This document shows, in pieces, positions 44,505 to 54,354 of a stretch of DNA of 64,000 nt. The stretch is from Endozoicomonas sp965196975. Lineage in GTDB: Bacteria; Pseudomonadota; Gammaproteobacteria; Pseudomonadales; Endozoicomonadaceae. The translations under genes and the position numbers were made by a program. Location of the stretch: the NCBI RefSeq assembly GCF_965196975.1, contig NZ_OZ239981.1:2790001-2854000 (forward strand), in the 5' to 3' direction. The notes beneath the pieces were generated by a model. The model worked only from the letters and a program-made list of their open reading frames with translations, was not told the DNA's origin and made no database searches. How positions within the stretch are numbered: position 1 is the stretch's first letter; every line of letters starts with the position of its first letter.

Positions 44505-45803
44505 ATGAAGCGTTTAATTCTGCTGTTCAGTGTTATCTATATTGCCTGCCAACTGTTATTTATACCGGAAAACCCCGGATTCTTTTTCTGGCGTCATCAG
44601 ATCGTTCTGTTCTCCGGATTTGTTGGTTTTGGGTTAATGACCCTTTGCATGGTTATCGCTCTTCGGCCTGGCTGGCTGGAAACCCGGCTGCACGGTCTTG
44701 ATAAGCTCTATCACCTGCACAAAAGAGCAGGCATCACCGCAGGAATCTTTATGATTCTCCACTGGCTGGCTGTGAAGTCGGGTCCGTGGATGGTCTCTGC
44801 AGAGCTGGTCTCCCGGCCGATTCGCACGGGTGGCGCAGGAGAGGTGGGCATTTTCAGTCAATTCCGTGGTGAAGCGGTAAGTATGGGGGAATGGGCGTTT
44901 TATGCCATGCTGATACTCATCACCATCAGTCTTATTCATCGATTTCAGTATCAAAAATTCAGCCTGAGCCATAAGCTACTGGGCATTGTTTATCTTCTCG
45001 GAGCTGCTCACAGCATTATGCTCACACCACATAGTGGAGGAAACGGAGTAATAGCGATACTTGTACTCTCGCTATCAATAACAGGCTTCTGGGCTGCTTG
45101 GGTTTCGTTATCCGAGCAGATTGGCCGTAAGAAAAAACACAGCGGACAAGTTATTCAGATAGAAAGACCCGCAGAAGGCATTATGGTTGTGACCCTGAAG
45201 CTTGATAACACCATTGATTATCTACCGGGACAGTTTGCATTTATTGACTTTCGTGATGGTGAGAAAGCGCACCCTTTTACCATTCTGCGTTACTCCCCAG
45301 ACACTCGTGAGATGGAGTTTGCCATTAAAAAACTGGGGGATTACACCGAACACCTGATCACCTCTCTTCAATCTGGCTCTTCAATAATACTGGAAGGCCC
45401 ATATGGTGGTTTTACCTCAGACGATTCACGTGAACAGATATGGATTGGTACAGGCGTGGGCATTGCTCCGTTCGTCGCGATGAGCCGATTTCTTGAAAAA
45501 AACAGTCCCGGCGTCAGCTACCCTGTCACACTCTATTATTGTGTCCACTCCGAAGCAGAGGCCATCTTTCTGCCTGAGCTGAAGAGAATTGCCGACAATG
45601 TAGTAGGTATGACTGTAGTTCCATGCATTTCCGACAATGGCAGCCGTTTACATCCTGGCACACTCCAAGCCAGACATACACTGCCCGAAGCAGCGGTAAT
45701 GTTCTGTGGAACAACAAGCTTCGGAGAGTCTCTCAGAAGGACTCTCACTCAGTATGGACTGGCCAATAAACGCTTCGAGCAAGAACGGTTTGAATTTCGT
45801 TAG
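44505..45803 (+). CDS. Ferric-reductase-like transmembrane flavoprotein
   Basis: A 432-residue protein. The N-terminal half has about six membrane helices, with haem-ligand candidates His in YHLHKRAGI and in MILHWLAV and AAHSIML, like the ferric reductase/NADPH-oxidase (FRD) module. The C-terminal half is a ferredoxin-reductase domain: FAD contact HPFTILRYS, NAD(P) site EGPYGGF and IWIGTGVGIAPFV, and the final FEFR. It should pass electrons from cytosolic NAD(P)H across the inner membrane, for instance to Fe(III) or oxygen. No Fur box is seen in the 186 bp upstream. Acceptor uncertain. Confidence 0.87.
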   Translation: MKRLILLFSVIYIACQLLFIPENPGFFFWRHQIVLFSGFVGFGLMTLCMVIALRPGWLETRLHGLDKLYHLHKRAGITAGIFMILHWLAVKSGPWMVSAELVSRPIRTGGAGEVGIFSQFRGEAVSMGEWAFYAMLILITISLIHRFQYQKFSLSHKLLGIVYLLGAAHSIMLTPHSGGNGVIAILVLSLSITGFWAAWVSLSEQIGRKKKHSGQVIQIERPAEGIMVVTLKLDNTIDYLPGQFAFIDFRDGEKAHPFTILRYSPDTREMEFAIKKLGDYTEHLITSLQSGSSIILEGPYGGFTSDDSREQIWIGTGVGIAPFVAMSRFLEKNSPGVSYPVTLYYCVHSEAEAIFLPELKRIADNVVGMTVVPCISDNGSRLHPGTLQARHTLPEAAVMFCGTTSFGESLRRTLTQYGLANKRFEQERFEFR

Positions 45804-45920
45804 TAATGGTCAACCCGCCCGCTCAGCGAAATCCATTATCTGGAGATAATTGAGTTTGCCCTAAATGGAATGCTCTACGACTATAAGACACTCAGACATC
45901 ATTTCTCTGGAAGGTGGTTT

Positions 45921-46541
45921 ATGTCTCTGGAAAGTGGCCTGGCATTTTTTGCAGCTATTCTCATATTTTCGGTCACCCCCGGCCCCAGTGTGTTTGCAGT
46001 ACTGGCCAGAGCCTTGATCAGTGGAGCTCGCAGCTGTTTTTATCTCTCTCTGGGTATGGCCATCAGCGACATTATCTATTTGATTCTGGCATGCTTTGGC
46101 CTGGCGGTTATTGCCCAAAACTGGGGAGAAGTCTTTACCGTCATCCGGTGGGTTGGTGCTGCCTACCTCTTCTATATTGGTTACAAAATATGGAAGTCCC
46201 CTATTTCAGAGAGCATTGAGGGCAATACTCTCCCTGCACAGGGTAAGGCAGCCAGCTTTCTTCAGGGCTTTCTGATATCGGCATCAAACCCCAAAGTGAT
46301 TCTTTTTTATATCGCTTTCCTGCCCACATTCATGGATGTCACCGTTTTTTCAGTGGGTGATATCGCCATTGCTTCGGTCTTAACACTGATAGGTCTGATG
46401 ATTGGCTTGATGTGTATTGCAGGAACCGCTGCAAAAGCAAGGCAATACTTTAAATCCCCGAAAGCCATGGGCAGGCTGAACAAAGCGTCGGGATCCATAA
46501 TGATGGGAGCTGGATCTTTCCTGGCATTGAAAAGCTCCTGA
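45921..46541 (+). CDS. LysE/RhtB-family amino-acid exporter
   Basis: A 206-residue inner-membrane protein of about six helices. The family signature FSVTPGPSVFAVLARAL is near residues 16-32, with the SGARSCFYLSLGMAISDIIY second helix and GFLISASNPKVILFYIAFLP in the middle. These proteins export amino acids or analogues. ATG 45921 is preceded by GGAAGGTGG; the longer frame to 45870 is unlikely. Substrate not predictable. Confidence 0.88.
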   Translation: MSLESGLAFFAAILIFSVTPGPSVFAVLARALISGARSCFYLSLGMAISDIIYLILACFGLAVIAQNWGEVFTVIRWVGAAYLFYIGYKIWKSPISESIEGNTLPAQGKAASFLQGFLISASNPKVILFYIAFLPTFMDVTVFSVGDIAIASVLTLIGLMIGLMCIAGTAAKARQYFKSPKAMGRLNKASGSIMMGAGSFLALKSS

Positions 46542-46621
46542 TTGACAGTAGTATGGTTATTTCCAGATAGATCAGCACTCCCTCTGTTGTCATGAGGGAG
46601 GTTCATTCAATGAGGTAAGTA

Positions 46622-47425
46622 TCAGCCTTGGTCAAACACTTTCTTTAACCGATCTCGGGCTGATACACCATTATCCGGGTCAATTCCCTGAGAGATCATT
46701 GTCTCCCGCTGATGCTGTTGCGCAGCCTCTTCTGCCATACGGGTCACTTCCTTGTTGCGGCTGTCCTCAATCCCTTTCAGAATGCTGGCCTCCAGATCTT
46801 CACCTTCCAGTACCCGGTTACAGAGTATTTCGTAGTTACGCTCAAATACAGGAAAGGCCACCCGCTGCTCTTCACTGCGCAGCATCATCCATCCCGTTTC
46901 ACGAGCGGCAAGATAGACCGCAATATGCGACCATGGATAATCTCTGCTCTGCTGGGGGGCATAACAGGCTTCATAATAGGCCTGCAAAGGTTCTTTCAAT
47001 CCAACTTCATCATATCGCAGCTTGCAAAGCTCACGAATATCACTGAGATCTGGAAAAAATTTGGCAGTATCCAGCGCTTTTTTTGCCGCCATCAAAATAC
47101 GACGGGGGCTGAACTCCTGCAGAGAGTTTTTCCAGACCCGCTTGGCACGGATGACATCCTCATGGGTCTGAAAAGCCCGCTTGAACTTCAGGGGATAGGC
47201 ATCTTCCAGTAGCGTGAATACCGCATTGATGGCATCTACATGATCGGCCCCTGAGCGAGCCTGTTGCGCACCAGGGCCAGAAGTAGCCTGATCGTAGGCC
47301 GCTTGCGGTTGCTGAGCTATGGACTGCTGATCACTCGTCGCCGTCTTCGAACTGGAAGCCGTCGTCCCAGCTCCGGTCTGTAAGCTTTTCAGCTGTTGAT
47401 CGATGAGATCTTTGCCCTGTTTCAC
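46622..47425 (-). CDS. Lambda-P-like replicative helicase loader
   Basis: A protein of about 267 residues resembling replication protein P of lambdoid phages: a Gln/Thr-rich N-terminal linker, then VDAINAVFTLLEDAYPLKFKRAF, RAKRVWKNSLQEFSPRRILMAAKKAL and FFPDLSDIRELCKLRY, the conserved core. Phage P proteins load DnaB onto ssDNA. I prefer GTG 47425, with GGAAGCGGA just upstream, over the frame start at 47524, which lies deep in the preceding gene. It overlaps the DnaT-like gene by about 95 bp and is clearly co-translated with it. A chromosomal primosome role, rather than a prophage, is suggested by the absence of other phage genes. Confidence 0.75.
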   Translation of the reverse strand: MKQGKDLIDQQLKSLQTGAGTTASSSKTATSDQQSIAQQPQAAYDQATSGPGAQQARSGADHVDAINAVFTLLEDAYPLKFKRAFQTHEDVIRAKRVWKNSLQEFSPRRILMAAKKALDTAKFFPDLSDIRELCKLRYDEVGLKEPLQAYYEACYAPQQSRDYPWSHIAVYLAARETGWMMLRSEEQRVAFPVFERNYEILCNRVLEGEDLEASILKGIEDSRNKEVTRMAEEAAQQHQRETMISQGIDPDNGVSARDRLKKVFDQG

Positions 47426-47768
47426 TTTGATTCCGCTTCCACTGGTAAATAACGTGGGATTTGAACTTATTCTGCCAAGCCTTGCGAGCCTCACCAGTCT
47501 CATGCCAGTACAACTTGAAATCAATCAGCTGCGTAGCAATAAAATCAAGAGGTATTCCCTGATGGGCCTGAAGAAACTCCAGAATTTCCCGGGATGGTGC
47601 AAAATCTTCCGGCAAAGGCTGGACTCGGGCACCCTCACGGGTCACAGGCTGAGCGTCCATCTGTCCGAAAACAGGGTGCTCTTCCTGCTTTTGGGTATCT
47701 GGCTCAATTTCCCAGGGTAATGCGCCCGCATTGCGCTGGCGAATATAATGTTTGTTCTCGTCAGTCAT
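47331..47768 (-). CDS. DnaT-like primosomal ssDNA-binding protein
   Basis: A 145-residue protein with a DnaT ssDNA-binding domain at about 55-115: LPEDFAPSREILEFLQAHQGIPLDFI then DFKLYWHETGEARKAWQNKF and SHVIYQWKR. The N-terminal part is disordered-looking. In Enterobacteria DnaT works with PriA-PriB-DnaC in replication restart. Here it is followed, with overlap, by a lambda-P-like loader instead of dnaC, so the pair probably acts as a DnaB-loading module. Confidence 0.85.
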   Translation of the reverse strand: MTDENKHYIRQRNAGALPWEIEPDTQKQEEHPVFGQMDAQPVTREGARVQPLPEDFAPSREILEFLQAHQGIPLDFIATQLIDFKLYWHETGEARKAWQNKFKSHVIYQWKRNQSETGQRSHRSTAEKLTDRSWDDGFQFEDGDE

Positions 47769-48295
47769 GTAATCAACAATACCTGCCTTCCCGGTTCTGG
47801 TCTAGCTTGACCATCAACATACACCGGTTTTATTAGTGCTACGCTGTCGTCAGCTATAATGGGTGAAGTGTGCTTCCGAAGCCATGATCTGACAATGAGT
47901 AAAGGACACAATAACGGGCAGCAAAACCTTACCTCGCCCTGAAATCCATTCTATCAAGGATCAGTGAGAGTGATAAAATCACATTTTACTCTCAGCGCCA
48001 GAATGCTTAGTTAACAAAGTTAATTTTACCTTCTGATCCATCAAACTTTCAGACCCGATCAAGTGCATGGTGGTTCCATATTCAAGCCATTAAACCCTGC
48101 ATGGACGCTTGTATGCTTTCAATGAACCACCCGACCATTTGATAACACCCCCAAGACAGACAAATTGAGGTTATGCCTGAAACTTTCCATATATCAGGAA
48201 GGTCATAACGGAGTATTCATCCGAATAGGCTTTCTCGGGGACAGTTTGTATAATGGCCCACTCCCGTTTTTACCCGACCTTCAAGACAGAATCGA
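47769..48295. other. Intergenic region upstream of metG
   Basis: About 530 bp between divergent dnaT-like and metG genes. TATAAT at 48249-48254 (preceded by TTTG) is a plausible metG -10 box about 45 bp before ATG; another TATAAT is at about 47855. No ORF with coding character or tRNA was found. Confidence 0.5.
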
Positions 48296-50341
48296 ATGAG
48301 CCAACGCAAAATACTTGTCACCAGTGCACTGCCCTACGCCAACGGCCCTTTGCATATGGGGCATCTGGTGGAATACATACAGACGGATATCTGGGTTCGT
48401 TTCCAGAAGCTGTCTGGAAATCAGTGCACCTACGTCTGCGCTGACGATGCCCATGGCACCGCCATCAGCCTTCATGCCGAAAAGCAGGGCATCTCACCCG
48501 AAGAGTCCGTGGCTCGTATCAACGTGGAGCGGGTTCGCGATTTTGGTGAGTTCCATGTGGAGTTCGATAATTACTACTCCACCCATTCCGAAGAGAACCG
48601 CACGCTCTCTGAAGCGATTTACCTTGCCCTGAAGGAAAAGGGTCATATTGTCAGCCGAAACATTATTCAGGCTTATGACCCTGAAAAAGAGATGTTTCTT
48701 GCAGACCGTTATATTAAGGGCGACTGCCCAAAATGTGGCGCCTCTGATCAATATGGTGACAACTGTGAAGTGTGCGGTGCCACCTACTCACCGGCGGAAC
48801 TGAAAAACGCCCGTTCTGCAATTTCTGGAGCGGCCCCCGTTGAGAAAGAGAGTGAACATTTCTTCTTCAAGCTCTCTGACTTTGATGCCTTCCTGAAGCA
48901 GTGGACCCGCTCTGGCACCATCTCAGACGAAATTGCCAACAAACTGGCCGAGTGGCTGGACGCTGGTCTGCAGGACTGGGATATCTCCCGTGATGCGCCC
49001 TACTTTGGCTTTGAAATCCCTGGGGAACCCGGCAAATACTTTTATGTATGGCTGGATGCGCCAATTGGCTACATGGCAGCATTTGAAAACCTCTGCCAGC
49101 GTCGTGATGACCTGAGCTTTGATGAGTACTGGAATAAAGACAGCCAGTGCGAAGTGCACCACTTTATTGGCAAGGACATCGTAAACTTCCATTGCCTGTT
49201 CTGGCCAGCCATGCTCCACGGTGCCAACTATCGAACCCCAACCCGTGTGAACGTACATGGTTATCTGACCGTGAACGGTGAAAAGATGTCCAAGTCACGC
49301 GGCACATTCATTACGGCCCGCACTTTTCTGGAGCACTTGGATCCAGAGTACCTGCGTTATTACTACGCTGCCAAACTGTCCAGCCGTATTGATGACCTGG
49401 ACCTGAATACCGATGACTTTATCCAGCGGGTAAACTCCGACCTGGTGGGTAAGGTGGTGAATATTGCCAGCCGAAACGCAGGCTTCATCAAGAAACGCTT
49501 TGACAGCAAACTGTCCGCCAATAATAGTGCACCAGAACTGACAGCCGAGTTTCAGGAAGCCGCAATTCGCATTGCCGATCACTATGAAGGTCGTGAGTTC
49601 GGCAAGGCCATGCGTGAAATCATGGCGCTGGCAGACAAAGCCAATGCCTGGATTGATGAAGTGAAACCATGGGTCGTTGCCAAGGAAGAAGGCAAGGATC
49701 AGGAACTGCATGACATCTGCAGCACCGGCATCAACCTCTTCCGTCTGCTGATGATCTACCTCAAGCCTGTACTGCCAGCCATGGCGGTTAAAGCTGAAGC
49801 ATTCCTCAATGTTGCCCCACTGACATGGCAGGACAGCCAGACACTGCTGCTGGATCACAATGTCAATAAATTTGAACCATTGATGACCCGTGTAGAAGCC
49901 GATAAAGTAGCGTCTATGATTGAAGCCAGCAAGGAGGTGCTAGCCCAGATGGAATCATCCAATAAGAAAGCTGAGACTTCTCCAGAGTGGTTGGAGAAAG
50001 ACCCCATTGCTGACGAAATCGCGTTTGATGACTTTGCCAAAGTCGATCTGCGTATCGCAAAAATTGTGAATGCCGAACTGGTGGAAGGAGCTGGAAAGCT
50101 GCTGCGTCTGACACTGGATATTGGTGAATCTGAGCCTCGCAATGTCTTTGCCGGCATCAAGTCTGCTTATGCACCGGAAGCCCTGGTCGGCAAACATACG
50201 GTAATGGTTGCAAACCTGGCTCCGCGCAAAATGAAATTTGGTGTGAGCGAAGGAATGGTGTTGGCTGCAGGCCCGGGTGGGAAGGATCTCTGGATTCTTG
50301 AGCCTCATGAAGGTGCTCAACCAGGCATGCGTGTGATGTAA
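48296..50341 (+). CDS. metG: Methionyl-tRNA synthetase
   Basis: A 681-residue class I synthetase that charges tRNA-Met. The HIGH-type motif is in YANGPLHMGHLVEY (about 14-27), a zinc knuckle lies at about 143-160 (CPKCGASDQYGDNCEVCG), KMSKS is near 330 (NGEKMSKSRGT), and the C-terminal tRNA-binding dimerisation domain (about 580-681) contains DLRIAKIV and ANLAPRKMKFGVSEGM. It is full length and the only essential gene of obvious core type in this stretch. A strong terminator follows. Confidence 0.97.
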   Translation: MSQRKILVTSALPYANGPLHMGHLVEYIQTDIWVRFQKLSGNQCTYVCADDAHGTAISLHAEKQGISPEESVARINVERVRDFGEFHVEFDNYYSTHSEENRTLSEAIYLALKEKGHIVSRNIIQAYDPEKEMFLADRYIKGDCPKCGASDQYGDNCEVCGATYSPAELKNARSAISGAAPVEKESEHFFFKLSDFDAFLKQWTRSGTISDEIANKLAEWLDAGLQDWDISRDAPYFGFEIPGEPGKYFYVWLDAPIGYMAAFENLCQRRDDLSFDEYWNKDSQCEVHHFIGKDIVNFHCLFWPAMLHGANYRTPTRVNVHGYLTVNGEKMSKSRGTFITARTFLEHLDPEYLRYYYAAKLSSRIDDLDLNTDDFIQRVNSDLVGKVVNIASRNAGFIKKRFDSKLSANNSAPELTAEFQEAAIRIADHYEGREFGKAMREIMALADKANAWIDEVKPWVVAKEEGKDQELHDICSTGINLFRLLMIYLKPVLPAMAVKAEAFLNVAPLTWQDSQTLLLDHNVNKFEPLMTRVEADKVASMIEASKEVLAQMESSNKKAETSPEWLEKDPIADEIAFDDFAKVDLRIAKIVNAELVEGAGKLLRLTLDIGESEPRNVFAGIKSAYAPEALVGKHTVMVANLAPRKMKFGVSEGMVLAAGPGGKDLWILEPHEGAQPGMRVM

Positions 50342-50357
50342 TCGTCATCACCAATAT

Positions 50358-50387
50358 AAAAAAGCCCCGTCATTGGGGCTTTTTTTG
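50358..50387. terminator. Intrinsic terminator after metG
   Basis: AAAAAGCCCC pairs with GGGGCTTTTTTT around a short loop; bidirectional between convergent metG and rsuA. Confidence 0.92.
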
Positions 50388-50407
50388 TGTTCTCCAGAGT
50401 CAGTCAA

Positions 50408-51109
50408 TCAGACTGATTCAATTTCATCCTGTCTCAGGTAGCGCCACTCCCCTGGCCTCAGGGATGAATCAAGAGTAATAGTCCCAATCTGTTCACGATG
50501 CAAACCCACCACCTTATTGCCGATAGCCGCAAACATACGCTTAACCTGATGATATTTACCCTCAGTAATGGTCAACAGCACCTCTGAAGGTGCAAGAACC
50601 TCCAGTAAAGCTGGCTTGGTCAGTGCCTTCTCACCTTTCAGCCCGACCCCGCTGGCAAACTGCTCAACCAGTTCTGCCGTCTTTTCCTCTGGCAGAGGGT
50701 CGGCCAGTTGAACGCGATAGCGCTTGCCACACACTTTCACGGGCGAGGTTAGCCGATGTGACCATTGCCCATCATCAGTAATCAGTACCAGCCCTGTGGT
50801 GTCCGCATCCAGACGGCCAGCAATATGCAGTGAGTAAGCTTTGGGAATATCCAGCAAGGAGAGGACCGACGGATAGACCTCATCCACATTAGAGCAGAGT
50901 GTATCGACTGGTTTATTGAGCATGATATAACGAAGTCCACGCGCTTTCACCAGCTCACCCAGAAGACGGACTTCACAATCATCCGGCACTTTATAGGCAC
51001 TGTTTTTTACTACAATGCCATCGCAGGTCACTTCCCCTCGATGCAAACATTTTTTCGCATTGGCACGGGAGAGTTCGGTACTTTCACAGAGGTATTTATC
51101 TAAACGCAT
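50408..51109 (-). CDS. rsuA: 16S rRNA pseudouridine synthase RsuA
   Basis: A 233-residue enzyme that isomerises uridine 516 of 16S rRNA. An S4 RNA-binding domain is N-terminal (MRLDKYLCESTELSRANAKKCLHRG), and the catalytic motif with the essential Asp is HIAGRLDADTTGLVLITDDG (about 95-114). KRYRVQL and EGKYHQVKRMF are further family marks. Length is normal. It is the last intact gene before the IS66-bounded island. Confidence 0.94.
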   Translation of the reverse strand: MRLDKYLCESTELSRANAKKCLHRGEVTCDGIVVKNSAYKVPDDCEVRLLGELVKARGLRYIMLNKPVDTLCSNVDEVYPSVLSLLDIPKAYSLHIAGRLDADTTGLVLITDDGQWSHRLTSPVKVCGKRYRVQLADPLPEEKTAELVEQFASGVGLKGEKALTKPALLEVLAPSEVLLTITEGKYHQVKRMFAAIGNKVVGLHREQIGTITLDSSLRPGEWRYLRQDEIESV

Positions 51110-51319
51110 GAGGGATGGCTAATTTTGAAAAGGGCAGATGGTAATAAGAAAACTGTAGGATCACTACCTAAACATCAAGAATGGTAAAATATAAAGTGTA
51201 AACATAAAAAATTAGAGACTATCGAAAATCATTTATGCATATATTTGGCAACTACTTATACATTTACAAATAATGTATAAGTAGTTAAGCATACATATCC
51301 AGAAACAATATCAAAAGAA

Positions 51320-51487
51320 TTACTCAAGGTACTGCTGATTTTGCTCTTCCAAAGCATCCTGCACAGTTACTATGCTTGATCGTAATGTTGTTCCTGATAA
51401 ATAGTTTGTAGGTTCTAATAGGGTTATTTTTCGGTCTGAGAGGCTTTTCGAAACTGGAGATGAAACATCACTTGCCCTAAAAAATGG
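51320..51487 (-). pseudogene. 3' fragment of an unknown AT-rich gene, cut by IS66
   Basis: About 55 codons ending VQDALEEQNQQYLE run up to the left end of IS66 copy 3 and have no start of their own; the frame begins inside IS sequence. The protein is not recognised. A matching orphan 5' fragment may lie on the far side of the island at 59559, also minus strand and AT-rich. Confidence 0.5.
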
Positions 51488-52417
51488 GTAACTATTCAGC
51501 ACCCTTCATATAAATCTGGAATTTTCTGATTTTTCGACCATCATCTTATACTCAATTTTTCTAACAAATCTCCAGTATGGAACCAGACTTCCCAGCTACT
51601 CCGTTTACCGAAGCTCTCCTTAAAGAGAATGAAGAGCTTCGGACCGAGAATGCGCTTTTACGGGAACGTTGCAGCGAACTGGAAGAAAGGGTTAATAAAA
51701 ACAGTCAAAACAGTAGTAAGCCACCATCGTCAGATGGTTATCAAAAGCCCAGTAAAAAAGGGAGTGATAAAGGTGATACATCTTCCAAAGAAGCCCCCTG
51801 CTCCTCACAGGAAACACCGAACCCCAAAAGCCTTAGACCATCTTCAGGCAATAAACCAGGTGGCCAGAAAGGTCATCAAGGCTCTTGTTTGAGACGTGTC
51901 GCCTTACCCGATTATGTCAGGCATCTGAAGGTTGAAAAATGTTGCTGTTGCCAGTCTTCGCTTATCGATATTAAACCCACCAAATACATTGAGCGACAGG
52001 TTTTTGATCCAGGTAGACCCGGAGAATTTGAAGTTACCGCGTACTGGGCAGACGTTAAAGTATGTCCTTGTGGTAAACGGAACACCGCTGAGTTTCCCCA
52101 AGGAGTGAAAGCCGCTGCTCAATACGGAGAAGTGACTCAGGCAATGGCTGTTCATTTAAACCAGTATCACTTCATCCCATATCACCGGGTGTCTGAGTAT
52201 TTCAATACTATTTATTGCATGAGTGTCAGCGCAGGCTCTGTTGCCAATTTTGTTGCCTATACCCATGAGAACCTGGCCTCTACTGAGCAGAGTATCCGCG
52301 ATGCTTTACAAGAAAGTCCGGTTGCAGGAGCGGATGAAACTGGCATGCGGGTTGACGGTTCACTGTGGTGGTTACACATTATGCGAGATGACCAATGGAC
52401 GCTTTACTACCTCTCAG
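51488..52417 (+). mobile_element. IS66-family element copy 3 (truncated)
   Basis: The first 930 of 1599 bp, including one GTAACTATTCAGCACCC end. It stops abruptly at CTCTCAG where copy 4 begins. The last 669 bp are missing from the window rather than displaced. Confidence 0.95.
51577..52417 (+). pseudogene. Truncated IS66 transposase
   Basis: The first 280 codons of the 501-codon transposase, identical to the other copies, then reading into copy 4 (a nominal stop at 52455). It keeps the coiled coil and zinc region and the first catalytic Asp but not the rest of the DDE core, so it is inactive. Confidence 0.95.
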
Positions 52418-54016
52418 GTAACTATTCAGCACCCAGCAAAGGCGTATTGTTGTAATTTCGAACCGCTTTAAGAAGCGCCTGAAATATGTTCAACCCCTGC
52501 TTTTTAGCAGATGATAAATAGCTTCGGATTCGGGTAAACATGGTACCTCCGTCTTCGCTTCTGAAGCAGCCTGAGATCTTCTGCTTAAGTTTGGCCATCC
52601 TGGCATCACGTTCACTGCCATTGTTATCGAAGGGAATTGAAAAGTCCGACATGAAGCGCAACGTTTCAACCTTAAACTCAATAAGCCTTTTGAACAGGTT
52701 GTAGGCCTTGGTATTCCTGACCTTCTTACGTCCAAGCACCTGTCGTTGTTTTTCCATATAAGCGGTTTCCTTCGTGAGAGCCCTTTGAAGGATTTGGTCG
52801 TATATCGTCTCAATGCGAAGCTGTATTGCACCAGGCATTTGAGTCAGACCGGCTGCTTTGTATTTCTTGCAGAAGTGCCAGGAGAGCGTAAGCAATTTCA
52901 TCAGCCGCAGAGCCAGCTTATTCGCATCCCTATCGACAACTCCCTGAAGCTCTCTCAGATGATGGGCATTACAAAGCACATGCACTGCCGCATAGGCAAA
53001 GTAGGACTTCCAATGATCGTGAACCAGAATGCCTGCAAAAGTCAGCAGGATGCCCATTGCATCCATTGCTTCACAACCTCGCCTTTCTGAGAGGTAGTAA
53101 AGCGTCCATTGGTCATCTCGCATAATGTGTAACCACCACAGTGAACCGTCAACCCGCATGCCAGTTTCATCCGCTCCTGCAACCGGACTTTCTTGTAAAG
53201 CATCGCGGATACTCTGCTCAGTAGAGGCCAGGTTCTCATGGGTATAGGCAACAAAATTGGCAACAGAGCCTGCGCTGACACTCATGCAATAAATAGTATT
53301 GAAATACTCAGACACCCGGTGATATGGGATGAAGTGATACTGGTTTAAATGAACAGCCATTGCCTGAGTCACTTCTCCGTATTGAGCAGCGGCTTTCACT
53401 CCTTGGGGAAACTCAGCGGTGTTCCGTTTACCACAAGGACATACTTTAACGTCTGCCCAGTACGCGGTAACTTCAAATTCTCCGGGTCTACCTGGATCAA
53501 AAACCTGTCGCTCAATGTATTTGGTGGGTTTAATATCGATAAGCGAAGACTGGCAACAGCAACATTTTTCAACCTTCAGATGCCTGACATAATCGGGTAA
53601 GGCGACACGTCTCAAACAAGAGCCTTGATGACCTTTCTGGCCACCTGGTTTATTGCCTGAAGATGGTCTAAGGCTTTTGGGGTTCGGTGTTTCCTGTGAG
53701 GAGCAGGGGGCTTCTTTGGAAGATGTATCACCTTTATCACTCCCTTTTTTACTGGGCTTTTGATAACCATCTGACGATGGTGGCTTACTACTGTTTTGAC
53801 TGTTTTTATTAACCCTTTCTTCCAGTTCGCTGCAACGTTCCCGTAAAAGCGCATTCTCGGTCCGAAGCTCTTCATTCTCTTTAAGGAGAGCTTCGGTAAA
53901 CGGAGTAGCTGGGAAGTCTGGTTCCATACTGGAGATTTGTTAGAAAAATTGAGTATAAGATGATGGTCGAAAAATCAGAAAATTCCAGATTTATATGAAG
54001 GGTGCTGAATAGTTAC
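52418..54016 (-). mobile_element. IS66-family element copy 4 (complete)
   Basis: A whole 1599-bp copy inverted relative to copy 3 and abutting its broken end. Flanks CCTCTCAG (inside copy 3) and AAAATAAC (right) do not match, so no target duplication remains. Confidence 0.95.
52422..53927 (-). CDS. IS66-family transposase (TnpC type)
   Basis: Full-length 501-residue copy, identical to that at 26712, and presumably active. Confidence 0.94.
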   Translation of the reverse strand: MEPDFPATPFTEALLKENEELRTENALLRERCSELEERVNKNSQNSSKPPSSDGYQKPSKKGSDKGDTSSKEAPCSSQETPNPKSLRPSSGNKPGGQKGHQGSCLRRVALPDYVRHLKVEKCCCCQSSLIDIKPTKYIERQVFDPGRPGEFEVTAYWADVKVCPCGKRNTAEFPQGVKAAAQYGEVTQAMAVHLNQYHFIPYHRVSEYFNTIYCMSVSAGSVANFVAYTHENLASTEQSIRDALQESPVAGADETGMRVDGSLWWLHIMRDDQWTLYYLSERRGCEAMDAMGILLTFAGILVHDHWKSYFAYAAVHVLCNAHHLRELQGVVDRDANKLALRLMKLLTLSWHFCKKYKAAGLTQMPGAIQLRIETIYDQILQRALTKETAYMEKQRQVLGRKKVRNTKAYNLFKRLIEFKVETLRFMSDFSIPFDNNGSERDARMAKLKQKISGCFRSEDGGTMFTRIRSYLSSAKKQGLNIFQALLKAVRNYNNTPLLGAE

Positions 54017-54018
54017 AA

Positions 54019-54354
54019 AATAACAACACAAACCCAGAGCTACTGCCACTGCAGCAGATGCTGGAAATGGCAACCTGTCAGTCTGCCATTGCCATGAATC
54101 GAAATGAGATCGGCTATCTGGCCGAAGGTCAGGCGGCAGATTTGATTGTGGTGGATATTCATCGCCCACACACCACCCCTGTCTATAACCCGGAAGCTGC
54201 TTTGGTCTATTCCAGCCGCGCAGATGACGTCGTGCACACCATCGTTGATGGCCAGATCCTGATGGAAAATAAACAAATCGCAGGGATTAATGAGCAGGAG
54301 GTAATGACTGAACTGAGAAAGCGTGCACTGGCACTGAAAGCCCGGAGCCTTTAG
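54019..54354 (+). pseudogene. C-terminal fragment of an MtaD/TrzA-like amidohydrolase
   Basis: The frame opens from the end of IS66 copy 4 (NNNTNPELLPLQQ, then EMATCQSAIAMNRNEIGYLAEGQAADLIVVDI) and encodes about 110 residues. The EIGYLAEGQAADLIVVD and later VHTIVDGQILM segments are the C-terminal composite-sandwich part of cytosine/guanine/SAH deaminase-type amidohydrolases. All metal-binding residues are gone. It precedes a nucleobase permease, so the original operon probably handled purines or related bases. The stop TAG overlaps the first bases of a palindromic element. Confidence 0.82.

Noticed and set aside
46622..47768. Prophage remnant
   Set aside because: Apart from the phage-like P domain there is no integrase, repressor, terminase or structural gene nearby, and the flanks are ordinary chromosomal genes.
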